A stretch of DNA of 64,000 bases from Bacteroidota bacterium (GTDB lineage: Bacteria; Bacteroidota; Ignavibacteria; OLB7). The DNA lies in assembly GCA_018266795.1 (NCBI GenBank), contig JAFDZV010000006.1, forward strand, positions 146,611-210,610. The letters are read 5' to 3'. The position numbers and the translations under genes were made by a program. Under the pieces are notes generated by a model. It saw only the letters and a list, made by a program, of their open reading frames with translations. It was not told the DNA's origin and made no database searches. Positions 44,562 to 52,310 of the stretch are shown here, in pieces. How positions within the stretch are numbered: the first letter of the stretch is position 1; each line of letters opens with the position of its first letter.

Positions 44562-45028
44562 CAGTTCGGAAATTCGCATCCGTCATTCCAGTCAAAAAAA
44601 TACTCCGCCGCATATGACGGCGTGCCCTGGAACCGAAACCACATGCGGCACCGCCGAACCGGCCGCTCGCTGCATCGCCTGCACGGCACAGACAGGGCCA
44701 CGCCGGCACCATCATCACCGCAGACCAGGCTCCGGTAGACGGAGAGTTCTTCGAGCAGAAAGCATGAACGGCGGCGCGCGCGCGGCGCGTGCGCACATTA
44801 CGAGCAGAAACTCCCTCGCGATAAAACATTTTCCGAAGATCGTGAGATAGTATGAGCACCTTGCCGATCCATTTCGGCAGCAGCGATCCGGCCATACCGT
44901 TGAAAAATTGGGCAATAATTGACTTGGCGCACCTGTATACTTTCCCGAAAATCAGCCGAAATTCGCCCCGAATTCTTGAAGAAATCGAACCCTATACGAA
45001 ATAAATCTGGATTGACAAAGAGAAATCC

Positions 45029-45060
45029 GTTGGAATTTCGGCTGCATTATCGTACCTTTG
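45029..45060 (+). promoter_or_regulatory. Transposase promoter, probably giving a leaderless mRNA
   Basis: GTTG (45029-45032), exactly 20 bp, then TACCTTTG (45053-45060). The ATG begins at 45064, so transcription would start at or next to the start codon. Confidence 0.75.
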
Positions 45061-45063
45061 CAC

Positions 45064-46011
45064 ATGGAAAATCGCAATGAGAATACCCCGCTGACCCTGC
45101 AAAAAGCAGTCGAGTATTTCAGTGATTCAGATCGTGCACTTGAGTACATGATCACGATGCGGTGGCCTGACGGGGTAACATGCTATCATTGCGGCGGCAA
45201 GTCGCACGTATTTATCAGCACACGGAAAATCTGGCGTTGCAAGTCATGCCGGAAGCAATTCAGCTTGAAGCGCGGAACGATTATGGAGTGCAGTCCGTTG
45301 TCATTCGACAAGTGGGTAATCACCTTCTGGGCGCTCGCTAATTGCAAGAACGGGATTTCGAGCTATGAACTCGCACGTGCTATCGGAGTCTGCCAGAAGA
45401 CGGCGTGGTTTCTCCTGCACCGCACGCGGCACATCATGGCAACGCAAGATTTCGATGTGAAGCTGGACGGTGTGACCGAAGCCGACGAGCATTATCACGG
45501 CGGTCTTGAAGCCAACAAGCACGAGAGCCGCAAGAACAAGGCCGGTCGCGGTGGTGTGGGCAAGGTGATCGTTGTCGGCGTCATGAAGCGCGGCGGCGAA
45601 GTACGGGTGAAGATCGTACCCGACACGAGCAAGGCGACGATACACGAGTTCATCAGAGAGAACGTGCAGGAAGGTTCCGAAATCTACACGGACGAACATG
45701 CCAGCTATCGGGGCCTTGAAGAGAAGTACATTCACGACTCTGTGAATCACTCAGCACACGAGTACGTACGGAACCAGTTCATCCATTGCAACGGCATGGA
45801 AAACTTCTGGTCGCTGATGGCCCGTATCTTCTCCGGCACCTATATCTCATGCGATGCTCCCCACCTGCATCGTTATCTTGCCGAACAAGTGATGCGGTTC
45901 GACTTCCGCAAGTCAACGGACGCCGATCGATTCGAGCATGTGGTTTCCAGAGTCGCGAACCAGCGTCTGACGTTCAAGGCGCTGCTCGCAGAGAACAAGG
46001 CAGGGGTGTGA
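45064..46011 (+). CDS. IS1595-family (ISXO2-like) transposase
   Basis: 315-aa DDE transposase. The N-terminal zinc ribbon has CYHC (Cys40, Cys43) and CKSC (Cys59, Cys62). An HTH region follows (ISSYELARAIGVCQKTAWFLLHR). The catalytic core has Asp141 (EADEHYHGG), Asp210 (IYTDEHASY) and an Asn/Glu position at GMENFWS (Asn247, Glu246). The first motif reads DEHYHGG where most relatives have DETYIGG. The frame is intact, so the element may be active. The next ORF begins one base after the stop. Confidence 0.93.
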   Translation: MENRNENTPLTLQKAVEYFSDSDRALEYMITMRWPDGVTCYHCGGKSHVFISTRKIWRCKSCRKQFSLKRGTIMECSPLSFDKWVITFWALANCKNGISSYELARAIGVCQKTAWFLLHRTRHIMATQDFDVKLDGVTEADEHYHGGLEANKHESRKNKAGRGGVGKVIVVGVMKRGGEVRVKIVPDTSKATIHEFIRENVQEGSEIYTDEHASYRGLEEKYIHDSVNHSAHEYVRNQFIHCNGMENFWSLMARIFSGTYISCDAPHLHRYLAEQVMRFDFRKSTDADRFEHVVSRVANQRLTFKALLAENKAGV

Positions 46012-46012
46012 G

Positions 46013-46213
46013 ATGGCGAAGAAGAAGCCGAACACTGGAGAGCCGGAAGACCCGGACTTTGAGGAGTCGTTGCGGCGTATGGTGAAGGTGGGAACGGCGA
46101 TACTGAACCCGTCCCCGGGTAAGCCGGTGCTTCACAAGAAGAAGCCACCAGAGCAGCCCAAGACGGAACCCGCGAAGAAGATCGGGGCGAAGGGACGGAA
46201 GCGGGTGAAGTGA
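46013..46213 (+). CDS. Small basic ORF accompanying the transposase
   Basis: 66 aa, Lys/Pro-rich, starting one base after the transposase stop. It has an acidic N-terminal segment (EPEDPDFEESLRRMVKVG) and a basic tail (KKIGAKGRKRVK). Short ORFs of this kind often sit behind ISXO2-like transposases in Bacteroidota. Function unknown; DNA binding or control of transposition are guesses. Confidence 0.65.
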   Translation: MAKKKPNTGEPEDPDFEESLRRMVKVGTAILNPSPGKPVLHKKKPPEQPKTEPAKKIGAKGRKRVK

Positions 46214-46224
46214 GCCGGATGCAG

Positions 46225-46256
46225 TTTGGTCTTTGGCAATCAAAGCACTATCTTTG
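46225..46256 (+). promoter_or_regulatory. Consensus Bacteroidota promoter
   Basis: TTTG (46225-46228), exactly 20 bp, then TATCTTTG (46249-46256). The expected start is near 46260, only about nine bases before a strong hairpin. Confidence 0.8.
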
Positions 46257-46268
46257 GGACAATTGAAA

Positions 46269-46342
46269 GGGCAACCCGTAGTCTCATGCAGAGCCTACGG
46301 GTTGCCCAATTTCGTTAAGAGCTATTCGCATGAGACTACGGG
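46269..46342 (+). promoter_or_regulatory. Two mutually exclusive hairpins ahead of a small ORF
   Basis: Stem A: 13 perfect pairs, 46269-46281 with 46295-46307, loop of 13. Stem B: 15 perfect pairs, 46275-46289 with 46328-46342. They share 46275-46281, so both cannot form. The second arm of B contains the ATG of the 73-aa ORF (46330), so B would hide the start codon and A would leave it open. The arrangement resembles a translational switch. Confidence 0.65.
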
Positions 46343-46551
46343 GAATGCCATTATCGCGGATGATTATCGGCATGATCATGCGGAACGCTGAATACAATAC
46401 GGCATTGGTCGATGAACTGATATGCGGATCCATCGGGAGTATTCTTGACGACTTCGGCAGATGCGCGGTCATCGTCGCCGAAGCTCAGAGGATCATTGAC
46501 GGCCTGAGATTGCGGGCTTCTGATTCCGCCAACAATCCCGAAGATCGGTGA
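46330..46551 (+). CDS. Small hypothetical protein under the hairpin switch
   Basis: 73 aa, unrecognised, mostly helical (MIIGMIMRNAEYNTALVDELI, CAVIVAEAQRIIDGLRLR). It has a consensus promoter upstream and its ATG lies in a hairpin arm. Its 3' end overlaps the end of the convergent membrane-protein gene by 59 bp. Coding is plausible but not certain. Confidence 0.45.
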   Translation: MRLRGMPLSRMIIGMIMRNAEYNTALVDELICGSIGSILDDFGRCAVIVAEAQRIIDGLRLRASDSANNPEDR

Positions 46552-46996
46552 TATTCTTATATCTGTTGTTGACTCCTCCGAAGTATTTTTCATAGGTTTC
46601 TATCGTTCTCGGAAGCAGCTCCACATAGTCCTCCTTGTACACGTCTTCCGGAATTGTCCCACGCAGGAAGCAGGCGCAAAGTCGATCCATCGCATTCAAG
46701 TAGCTGTGAACCGCACCATCCAGATCAGCTTGGTATGCATCGACCTGCGCTTTGGTGGGCGTGCCTTGAATAGTGCCAAGGGTTCTCCTGATTTCATCAA
46801 TGCGGCGCATCCTATCGCCGATGATGTCTTCAAGTTGTAAGACCGTTGCCAATGTAGATATGGAGTTTGCTTTCTCTGATTCGCTGTTAGCCTTCGCCGC
46901 CTTTACTAACTGCTTCTGGGCAAATACGATGGCCATCACCGCACCGCCGAATCCGAGAGATGAAATAATAAGGCTGAGTACTTCATACTGACTCAT
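46493..46996 (-). CDS. Membrane-anchored hypothetical protein (DUF4760-like)
   Basis: 167 aa. One N-terminal membrane segment (VLSLIISSLGFGGAVMAIVFA) is followed by a helical cytosolic part with QLVKAAKANSESEKANSI and later AMDRLCACFLRGTIPEDVY. This resembles the DUF4760 group of single-pass proteins of unknown function. Third gene of a three-gene operon; it overlaps the preceding gene by 14 bp. A longer upstream start (47062) would lie inside that gene and lacks support. Confidence 0.65.
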   Translation of the reverse strand: MSQYEVLSLIISSLGFGGAVMAIVFAQKQLVKAAKANSESEKANSISTLATVLQLEDIIGDRMRRIDEIRRTLGTIQGTPTKAQVDAYQADLDGAVHSYLNAMDRLCACFLRGTIPEDVYKEDYVELLPRTIETYEKYFGGVNNRYKNITDLRDCWRNQKPAISGRQ

Positions 46997-47156
46997 CTTT
47001 TTCACGCCTCCATTGGTCAATGATACGTTGGGCGTCGGTATAATTCTGATCAGTCCTTCCATGGTATTGGCTATACCATATGCGACGAACCAATATCAGT
47101 ATCAGAACCAACGCAAAGACAAGGGAGATGCCCTTGAGTATATCAATTAGGCTCAT
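46983..47156 (-). CDS. 57-aa single-pass membrane protein with YHG/WR motif tail
   Basis: An N-terminal membrane segment (ILKGISLVFALVLILILV) is followed by a short cytosolic tail, YHGRTDQNYTDAQRIIDQWR. The same tail motif ends the preceding gene's product. The start overlaps that gene's stop by 4 bp (ATGA). No known family is recognised. Confidence 0.6.
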   Translation of the reverse strand: MSLIDILKGISLVFALVLILILVRRIWYSQYHGRTDQNYTDAQRIIDQWRREKDESV

Positions 47157-47410
47157 TTCTTTACATCCCTCCATCGGTCAATGATAGCTTGCGCCTCTAT
47201 GAAGTTCGCATCGGTCTGGCCGTGGTATTGTTCCTTGATGGCAATTAGAAGATCGCCCCAGAGTTCTACTAGTGCTGCACCTTTCCAATCCCTTGCTTCC
47301 AGATCATGCTTTGCCTCGTTGAGGATCTCGGCGACCTTGGCGGCGGTGCTTGCACTCTTGACTGTTATAGCGAGTGCCTTCAGATATTTGTCACGTTGTT
47401 CGTCTGCCAT
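47153..47410 (-). CDS. 85-aa soluble protein with YHG/WR motif tail
   Basis: Helical, with no membrane segment. It starts MADEQRDKYLKALAIT and ends with YHGQTDANFIEAQAIIDRWR, the same motif as its downstream neighbour. First gene of the three-gene operon. I do not recognise a family. Low-GC composition matches the rest of the island. Confidence 0.6.
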   Translation of the reverse strand: MADEQRDKYLKALAITVKSASTAAKVAEILNEAKHDLEARDWKGAALVELWGDLLIAIKEQYHGQTDANFIEAQAIIDRWRDVKK

Positions 47411-47484
47411 ATACACCTCTGTGATAGGAATAGAACTTGTAGAGGGGTGAGCCCCGAACATACCCCAATCTCCCAGAAACACAA

Positions 47485-47514
47485 AGCCCCGCCCGGACTG
47501 CTCCGAACGGGGCT
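47485..47514 (-). terminator. Terminator downstream of the Phd-like gene
   Basis: On the minus strand AGCCCCGTTCGG pairs with CCGGGCGGGGCT (ten of twelve pairs), followed by TTGTGTTT. It separates the antitoxin-like gene from the three-gene operon. Confidence 0.75.
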
Positions 47515-47534
47515 CACATCATCTTCCGCCGTCC

Positions 47535-47717
47535 CTACTCCGCTTCGTTGTCCCGTTGTGCATCCATCTCCGTAAGCCGGTCAAGATCGCCCACACAGAC
47601 AAGGGCCATCGCAGGCTCACGCAGCCGGGTGATAACGATTCGTTCCCCACGCTGCACGCGGGCAATCAGGCCGATGTAGTCGAACACGAGTTCGCGAACG
47701 GTTGCTGTTGCTATCAT
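47535..47717 (-). CDS. Phd/YefM-like antitoxin
   Basis: 60 aa. The layout matches the prevent-host-death family: VRELVFDYIGLIARVQRGERIVITRLREPAMALV, that is, a short N-terminal strand and helix, the GE-hydrophobic-ITR motif and a strand ending in Val. These proteins bind their own promoter and neutralise a toxin. No RelE, Doc or VapC-like toxin follows. The gene upstream, with 4-bp overlap, encodes an acidic protein instead. Confidence 0.65.
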   Translation of the reverse strand: MIATATVRELVFDYIGLIARVQRGERIVITRLREPAMALVCVGDLDRLTEMDAQRDNEAE

Positions 47718-48001
47718 GGCGTGCCCCCTTCCAAGTCAACGGCAACACCCTCAAGGTCGGCCATCACGGCCCGTAGTTCATCATTCGCCAGATCGAGCGC
47801 AAGGGCTCTGCGTTCAATGTGGGAACTGTGGGTGATGGAATCGATGGAAAGGGCATCGCTCACCGCATCGAGAACGCCACAGACGCGGCGGATACGGTCT
47901 TCAGGGGGCAGGGTGAAGGTTGGCAGTCTCTCAGGTTCTGGCGGCTCACTGTGGGGCTCTGGAACGGGCTCAGGGCCGGGTTTGTTGGAGGAGTTGTTCA
48001 T
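47714..48001 (-). CDS. Acidic, Pro/Glu-rich hypothetical protein upstream of the antitoxin
   Basis: 95 aa. The N-terminal third is Pro/Glu-rich and disordered (GPEPVPEPHSEPPEPE). The rest is helical and acidic (IERRALALDLANDELRAVMADL). It overlaps the Phd-like gene by 4 bp (ATGA), so the two are coupled. It does not look like a known toxin; an antitoxin accessory or adaptor is possible. Confidence 0.55.
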   Translation of the reverse strand: MNNSSNKPGPEPVPEPHSEPPEPERLPTFTLPPEDRIRRVCGVLDAVSDALSIDSITHSSHIERRALALDLANDELRAVMADLEGVAVDLEGGTP

Positions 48002-48902
48002 AGTGCTTTGACAAGAGGAAGCCCAACCACTGTCGCGTGCACTAGGTACGCCCCGGGCCTCACGGGTACCGGGATGGTTGGGCTGCTTGGATTGCTCCTA
48101 GTGCTACGACATGCTGAAGATGCCGTGTGCCGGGGAGTGATCCAAGGAATCAAACCGCAAGTATACAACAAAGTTCGGCCGGGTGTCGCAAGTCAATTAA
48201 TGCCAAAAATTGCACCACACATTCCATCATTCTGCGACGTCCCGCATCGCAGCAATATCATGTTGAAGAATTTCTTATTTCCGTAGTGATTCCTGCACTA
48301 CTATATGCTATGTTTGAATTCCGTGAGCGATACGTGCTCCTCACCCGACCTCACGCCACACAACCGCGATAATACTGATACGGCATCCCGAACAACGGCG
48401 GATGCGGTTGTTCGTCATGCCCTGAACAAGCGGCCGATTGCGGCGGGAAGCGCCGATCCCGAAATATGTGCGCGGAGGGAAGGCTGCAGCGTACGCGGGA
48501 TCACCGCAGTCACAGACAGACATCTGGCACTGCCTGACAGAAATTGCGCATGCGCACGTTGAATCGGCCGCGCGCCGTGTCGCAATCCGATCAATATTCC
48601 GCCGCCGCCCCATTCGAATGCGCAACTGTGTGTTGTGTGACAATTGATGTTTGGAGAGAGCTTCGCCTCAATGCTTCTAGCAAAATCCCTCTTCTCTCCG
48701 TTGATAGATGAGCGACATCATCCGGGCGTATCCCGGAAACAGCCGGTAATGAACAGGACATTGTCGTTGGCGGTGTCAGAGGGGAAGGACGCTCTTCCTT
48801 TCATCCAGGGATGAGAGAACCGAACCGATCCGTCACTCACCGCCCGCACGGCGGCACGCGAGAGACGGCAGGGGGCTCGGCCTTACCAGTGGTCTCTTCA
48901 TC
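48002..48902. other. 900-bp stretch without a supported gene
   Basis: The first 110 bp contain nested inverted repeats (described separately). 48170-48320 is AT-rich. The remainder has only short frames with no recognisable product and no neighbour coupling. Likely regulatory DNA plus decayed island sequence. Confidence 0.5.
48020..48104. promoter_or_regulatory. Crossing inverted repeats (possible pseudoknot or operator)
   Basis: AGCCCAACCA (48020-48029) pairs with TGGTTGGGCT (48075-48084). GCACTAGG (48039-48046) pairs with CCTAGTGC (48097-48104). The arms alternate, as in an H-type pseudoknot. GGTAC/GTACC (48045-48049, 48066-48070) competes with the second pair. It lies directly upstream of the antitoxin-like operon. 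Confidence 0.4.
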
Positions 48903-50198
48903 ATGTTTCCGAACCCACATATATGGCACATCATGACTTCAATTGCGATGCCGCAGGGCCGTTCTATCAATCCGATCTTCATCTCCACGTATCCGCCAAT
49001 GCGGTGTGGTATCGCAACCTTCACGCATGCCCTGGTACAGGCAGTCGGCGCGCAGACCGGAATGGATGCCATCGCCGTGGCGGCAATCGGAGACGAGAAG
49101 AGCCGCCGCCATTTCCCCCCCGAGGTAATTCGGACCTGCGCTCGCGACAACCGGTCGTGTTATGGTGAGCTGGCCTCGTTCATCAACGGCGCACCGTACG
49201 ATGTAGTCTGCCTTCAGCACGAGTTCGGGATCTTCGGCGGCGACGAGGGCTCCTACATTCTGGATACTCTGCGGGCATTGCACAAACCGGTTGTTGCAAC
49301 GCTTCATACGATACTGGCCGATCCGGCACCGCACTATCATCGGCGCATGCGCGAGGTGATCGATGCGTGCAACGCCGTGGTGGTGCTCACCCCGCATGCA
49401 ACCCGCATTCTGGCGGATGTGTACGACGTGAAGCAGGAGAAAATTCGATTGATTCCGCACGGCATCCCCGAGGTCTCCTTCGAGGACCCGGAGCCGTTTG
49501 CGCGCAAGATCGGGGCCGAGGGTCGACTGATCATCATGACGTTCGGACTGATAGGCCCCAGCAAGGGAATCGAGGAGATGATAGAGGCGATGCCGGCCGT
49601 GGTGCAGCGCCATCCGGAGGCGCTTTACATGATCGTGGGCGAAACGCATCCGGCGATCGTGGCGTCGCAGGGACAGGCCTATCGCAATGCGCTCATAGAG
49701 AAGGTGGCGAAGCTGGGACTCTCCAATCATGTCGTCTTCCAAAATCGCTTTCTCTCGGACTCCGAACTGCACAGGTATCTGAATGCCTGCACGATCTACG
49801 TAACTCCGTATCCGAACAGGGATCAGATCTCCAGCGGAACGCTTACCTACGCAGCAGGCATGGGGAAGGCCGTTGTCTCCACTCCCTACTGGCACGCACA
49901 GGACCTGCTCGCCAACGGGCGCGGCGCGTTCGCCGAATTCAGGTCGCCGGCGTCGTTCGCCGCAGCGATCAACGACCTGATAGAGAACACGGAGAAACGT
50001 GAAGAGATGCGGCGTCGCGCGTTTCAGTACGGTCGTCGCATGCGGTGGTCCAATGTGGCACGCAACTATCTGGAGTTGTTCGCGGAGGTATACGCCGAAC
50101 AATCTCCGATGAACGTTTTGATGGCATCGCTTCACAGCTCGATTATCGTCGGGTCGTTGAGCGACCGGGCGCCGCGGCTGGGAAGCGGCCATCATTGA
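48903..50198 (+). CDS. Glycosyltransferase, GT4 family
   Basis: About 431 aa with a GT-B fold. The N-terminal core INPIFISTYPPMRCGIATFT is a recognisable variant of this group. The C-terminal donor domain has IMTFGLIGPSKGIEEMIEAM, and a GTLTYAAGMGKAVVSTPY segment replaces the usual EAxxxG region. First gene of a five-gene co-directional block with a second GT4 and two GH130 enzymes. ATGs at 48933 and 48948 are also possible starts. Sugar donor and acceptor unknown; the neighbours suggest mannosyl transfer. Confidence 0.85.
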   Translation: MFPNPHIWHIMTSIAMPQGRSINPIFISTYPPMRCGIATFTHALVQAVGAQTGMDAIAVAAIGDEKSRRHFPPEVIRTCARDNRSCYGELASFINGAPYDVVCLQHEFGIFGGDEGSYILDTLRALHKPVVATLHTILADPAPHYHRRMREVIDACNAVVVLTPHATRILADVYDVKQEKIRLIPHGIPEVSFEDPEPFARKIGAEGRLIIMTFGLIGPSKGIEEMIEAMPAVVQRHPEALYMIVGETHPAIVASQGQAYRNALIEKVAKLGLSNHVVFQNRFLSDSELHRYLNACTIYVTPYPNRDQISSGTLTYAAGMGKAVVSTPYWHAQDLLANGRGAFAEFRSPASFAAAINDLIENTEKREEMRRRAFQYGRRMRWSNVARNYLELFAEVYAEQSPMNVLMASLHSSIIVGSLSDRAPRLGSGHH

Positions 50199-50201
50199 TC
50201 G

Positions 50202-50208
50202 AAGGAGG
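50202..50208 (+). promoter_or_regulatory. Strong Shine-Dalgarno site
   Basis: AAGGAGG seven bases before the ATG at 50215. Most genes in this window lack such a site, as expected for Bacteroidota. Confidence 0.6.
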
Positions 50209-50214
50209 AACAAC

Positions 50215-51300
50215 ATGCGTATCGCAATGCTCGCCCCGATTGCGTGGCGTACCCCTCCGCGGCACTATGGCCCGTGGGAACGTGTGACATCGCTGCTCAC
50301 GGAGGCCCTGGTTGCCCGCGGGATCGATGTGACGCTCTTCGCAACCGCCGACTCCCGTACCAACGGACATCTGCGCGCGGTGGCGCCGGCCGGCTACGAG
50401 GAAGATCGCTCGCTTCCGGCGAAGGTGTGGGAGTGCCTGCATATCTCCGAGGTGTTCGAACATGCGGGTGACTTCGATCTGATCCACAATCAGTTCGACT
50501 TCCTGCCGCTGGCCTGGAGCCATCTGGTGGCCACACCGGTGCTGACAACGATCCACGGCTTCTCCTCGCCGGACATACTCCCGGTCTATCGCAAGTACAA
50601 CGGCACCACCTACTATGTGGCGATCAGCGATGCGGACCGCGATCCCGACCTGGACTACGTGGCGACGATCCACCACGGCATCGACGTGGAGAACTTCCGG
50701 TTCGTTCCGCAGCCGGATGCCGACGGGCATCTTCTCTTCTTCGGCCGCATTCATCCGGACAAGGGAACACACCGGGCAATCGAGATCGCACGTGCCTGCA
50801 ACCGTAAGCTGGTGATTGCCGGAATCGTGCAGGACGAGACGTACTTCCACGACATGGTGAAGCCGCACATCGATGAGAAGAAGGTGCAGTTCGTTGGAAG
50901 CGCCGGTCCCGGTGTGCGGAACGCGCTCCTTGGCGGCGCAGCGGCGCTGTTGCACCCGATCAGTTTCAGCGAACCGTTCGGACTTTCGATTGTGGAGGCG
51001 ATGGCGTGCGGCACCCCGGCGATCGCATTCAATCGCGGCAGCATGCCGGAGCTGATCGATTCCGGACGCACGGGATTTCTGGTATCGGACGTCGAGGAAG
51101 CCGCGGAGGCGGTGCGGAAGATCGAGACGATCGATCGCCGCACCTGCCGTGAGGAGGTGCGGAAGCGTTTCAGCGTGGAGAGGATGGCCGGTGACTATAT
51201 CGCCGCATACGAGTGGATCCTGACCACGCACAATCCGCGAGCCACGATGCATCCGGCGGGCGATCATCGGACGAGACTACTGATGGAGGGATCGTGGTGA
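50215..51300 (+). CDS. Glycosyltransferase, GT4 family
   Basis: 361 aa. The N-terminal IAMLAPIAWRTPPRHYGPWERV matches the group whose acceptor loop carries PPRHYGPWE. The donor half has LLFFGRIHPDKGTHRAIEIA and the catalytic-site motif SEPFGLSIVEAMACGTPAIAF (Glu-x7-Glu). It is preceded by a strong AAGGAGG site. Its stop overlaps the GTG start of the GH130 gene by 4 bp, so synthesis and phosphorolysis genes are coupled. Confidence 0.9.
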   Translation: MRIAMLAPIAWRTPPRHYGPWERVTSLLTEALVARGIDVTLFATADSRTNGHLRAVAPAGYEEDRSLPAKVWECLHISEVFEHAGDFDLIHNQFDFLPLAWSHLVATPVLTTIHGFSSPDILPVYRKYNGTTYYVAISDADRDPDLDYVATIHHGIDVENFRFVPQPDADGHLLFFGRIHPDKGTHRAIEIARACNRKLVIAGIVQDETYFHDMVKPHIDEKKVQFVGSAGPGVRNALLGGAAALLHPISFSEPFGLSIVEAMACGTPAIAFNRGSMPELIDSGRTGFLVSDVEEAAEAVRKIETIDRRTCREEVRKRFSVERMAGDYIAAYEWILTTHNPRATMHPAGDHRTRLLMEGSW

Positions 51301-52232
51301 ACAGACCAGTCATCTCGCGTTATGCCGGCAATCCCATTCTCACCCCCGGGGACGTTCCCTACCCCGTTGTTACCGTGCACAACGCCGGGATGGTGAAGCA
51401 TCACGGACGCTACATGATGCTGTTCCGTTCGCACCGTCACAACGGGCGCTCGGTGATCGGCCTTGCCGAGAGCGACGATGGCTACCGCTTCACCGCACGA
51501 CCCGAACCGTTCATGGTGCCCGCGGCCGATGGGATCTTCGCGAAGTACGAGGAATACGGCGTGGAGGATCCCAGGATATGTGCCATCGACGGAACATATC
51601 TCATCACCTACAGCGCATACTCGCGCCACGGTGTGCGCGTGGCGCTTGCCTCCACGGACGACTTCGAGCATGTGAAGCGCATCTCCGTGATCACGCAGGC
51701 GGACTATCGCAACGTGGTGATCTTTCCCGAACGCTTCGGCGGGCGCTATGCGCGTCTGGACCGTCCGCATTCCGAGATCGCGCCGTGGTCCATCTGGATC
51801 AGCTACTCGCCCGATCTGATTCACTGGGGGGATTCGCAGGTGGTGATGAGCCGCGAACAGTATCACTGGGACGAGATGAAGATCGGGCCCGGCGCCACAC
51901 CGATCCGGACCGGCGCCGGATGGCTGCACATCTACCATGGCGTGTTCCAGACCATGGCCGGTGCGGTGTACCGTCTCGGTGTTGCGCTGCACGATCTGAA
52001 CGATCCCGCGAAGATACTCGGGGTGGCAGACGACTGGATTCTGCAGCCCGATGACCCGTGGGAGATAACCGGATACGTGCCGAATGTTGTCTTCACGTGC
52101 GGGGCGATTCACGAGATCGATGATACGTTGAAGCTGTACTGGGGTGGTGCCGACAGCGTGATGTGTGTTGGTACGGCGAATATCGACGATCTCGTGAATC
52201 TCTGCCTGGAGCACCCGCGCGCTCCGATGTAG
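51297..52232 (+). CDS. GH130 family enzyme (mannoside phosphorylase-like)
   Basis: 311-aa five-bladed beta-propeller of glycoside hydrolase family 130, whose members phosphorolyse (some hydrolyse) beta-mannosides. Recognised from ISRYAGNPIL, VHNAG, the catalytic-acid motif GVEDPR (Asp91), SYSPDLIHW, the GPGATPIRT loop and a final TGYVPNVVF. The start is GTG, in a GTGA overlap with the GT4 gene. Phosphate-binding residues could not be checked, so phosphorylase against hydrolase is open. Confidence 0.85.
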   Translation: MNRPVISRYAGNPILTPGDVPYPVVTVHNAGMVKHHGRYMMLFRSHRHNGRSVIGLAESDDGYRFTARPEPFMVPAADGIFAKYEEYGVEDPRICAIDGTYLITYSAYSRHGVRVALASTDDFEHVKRISVITQADYRNVVIFPERFGGRYARLDRPHSEIAPWSIWISYSPDLIHWGDSQVVMSREQYHWDEMKIGPGATPIRTGAGWLHIYHGVFQTMAGAVYRLGVALHDLNDPAKILGVADDWILQPDDPWEITGYVPNVVFTCGAIHEIDDTLKLYWGGADSVMCVGTANIDDLVNLCLEHPRAPM

Positions 52233-52310
52233 GTTCAGCGCCGGATTGCGCGGACCGCCGGGGCTGTTTGCGCTGGTGCGATTGGCAGTTCACATATCGA
52301 TCAACGTTCA

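Larger units (their letters stand above)
44516..45063. other. Intergenic region leading into the insertion sequence
   Basis: 548 bp. GC content drops visibly from about 44815 onward. After the purH hairpin there is no gene; the last part is the left end of the insertion sequence with its promoter. Confidence 0.5.
44905..46312 (+). mobile_element. IS1595-type insertion sequence (boundaries tentative)
   Basis: The element contains an ISXO2-like transposase and a short downstream ORF. The only matched ends I found are an 11-bp inverted pair, AAATTGGGCAA (44905-44915) and TTGCCCAATTT (46302-46312). That is shorter than usual and without a clear 8-bp target duplication, so the ends are provisional. 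The low GC of this segment against its neighbours supports recent arrival. Confidence 0.5.

Noticed and set aside
44905..46312. A precise 8-bp target duplication for the insertion sequence
   Set aside because: I could not find matching direct repeats outside the 11-bp inverted pair, so the ends stay provisional.
47535..48001. Complete type II toxin-antitoxin module
   Set aside because: The partner is acidic and Pro/Glu-rich with no RelE, Doc, PIN or HipA feature, so only the Phd-like half is claimed.
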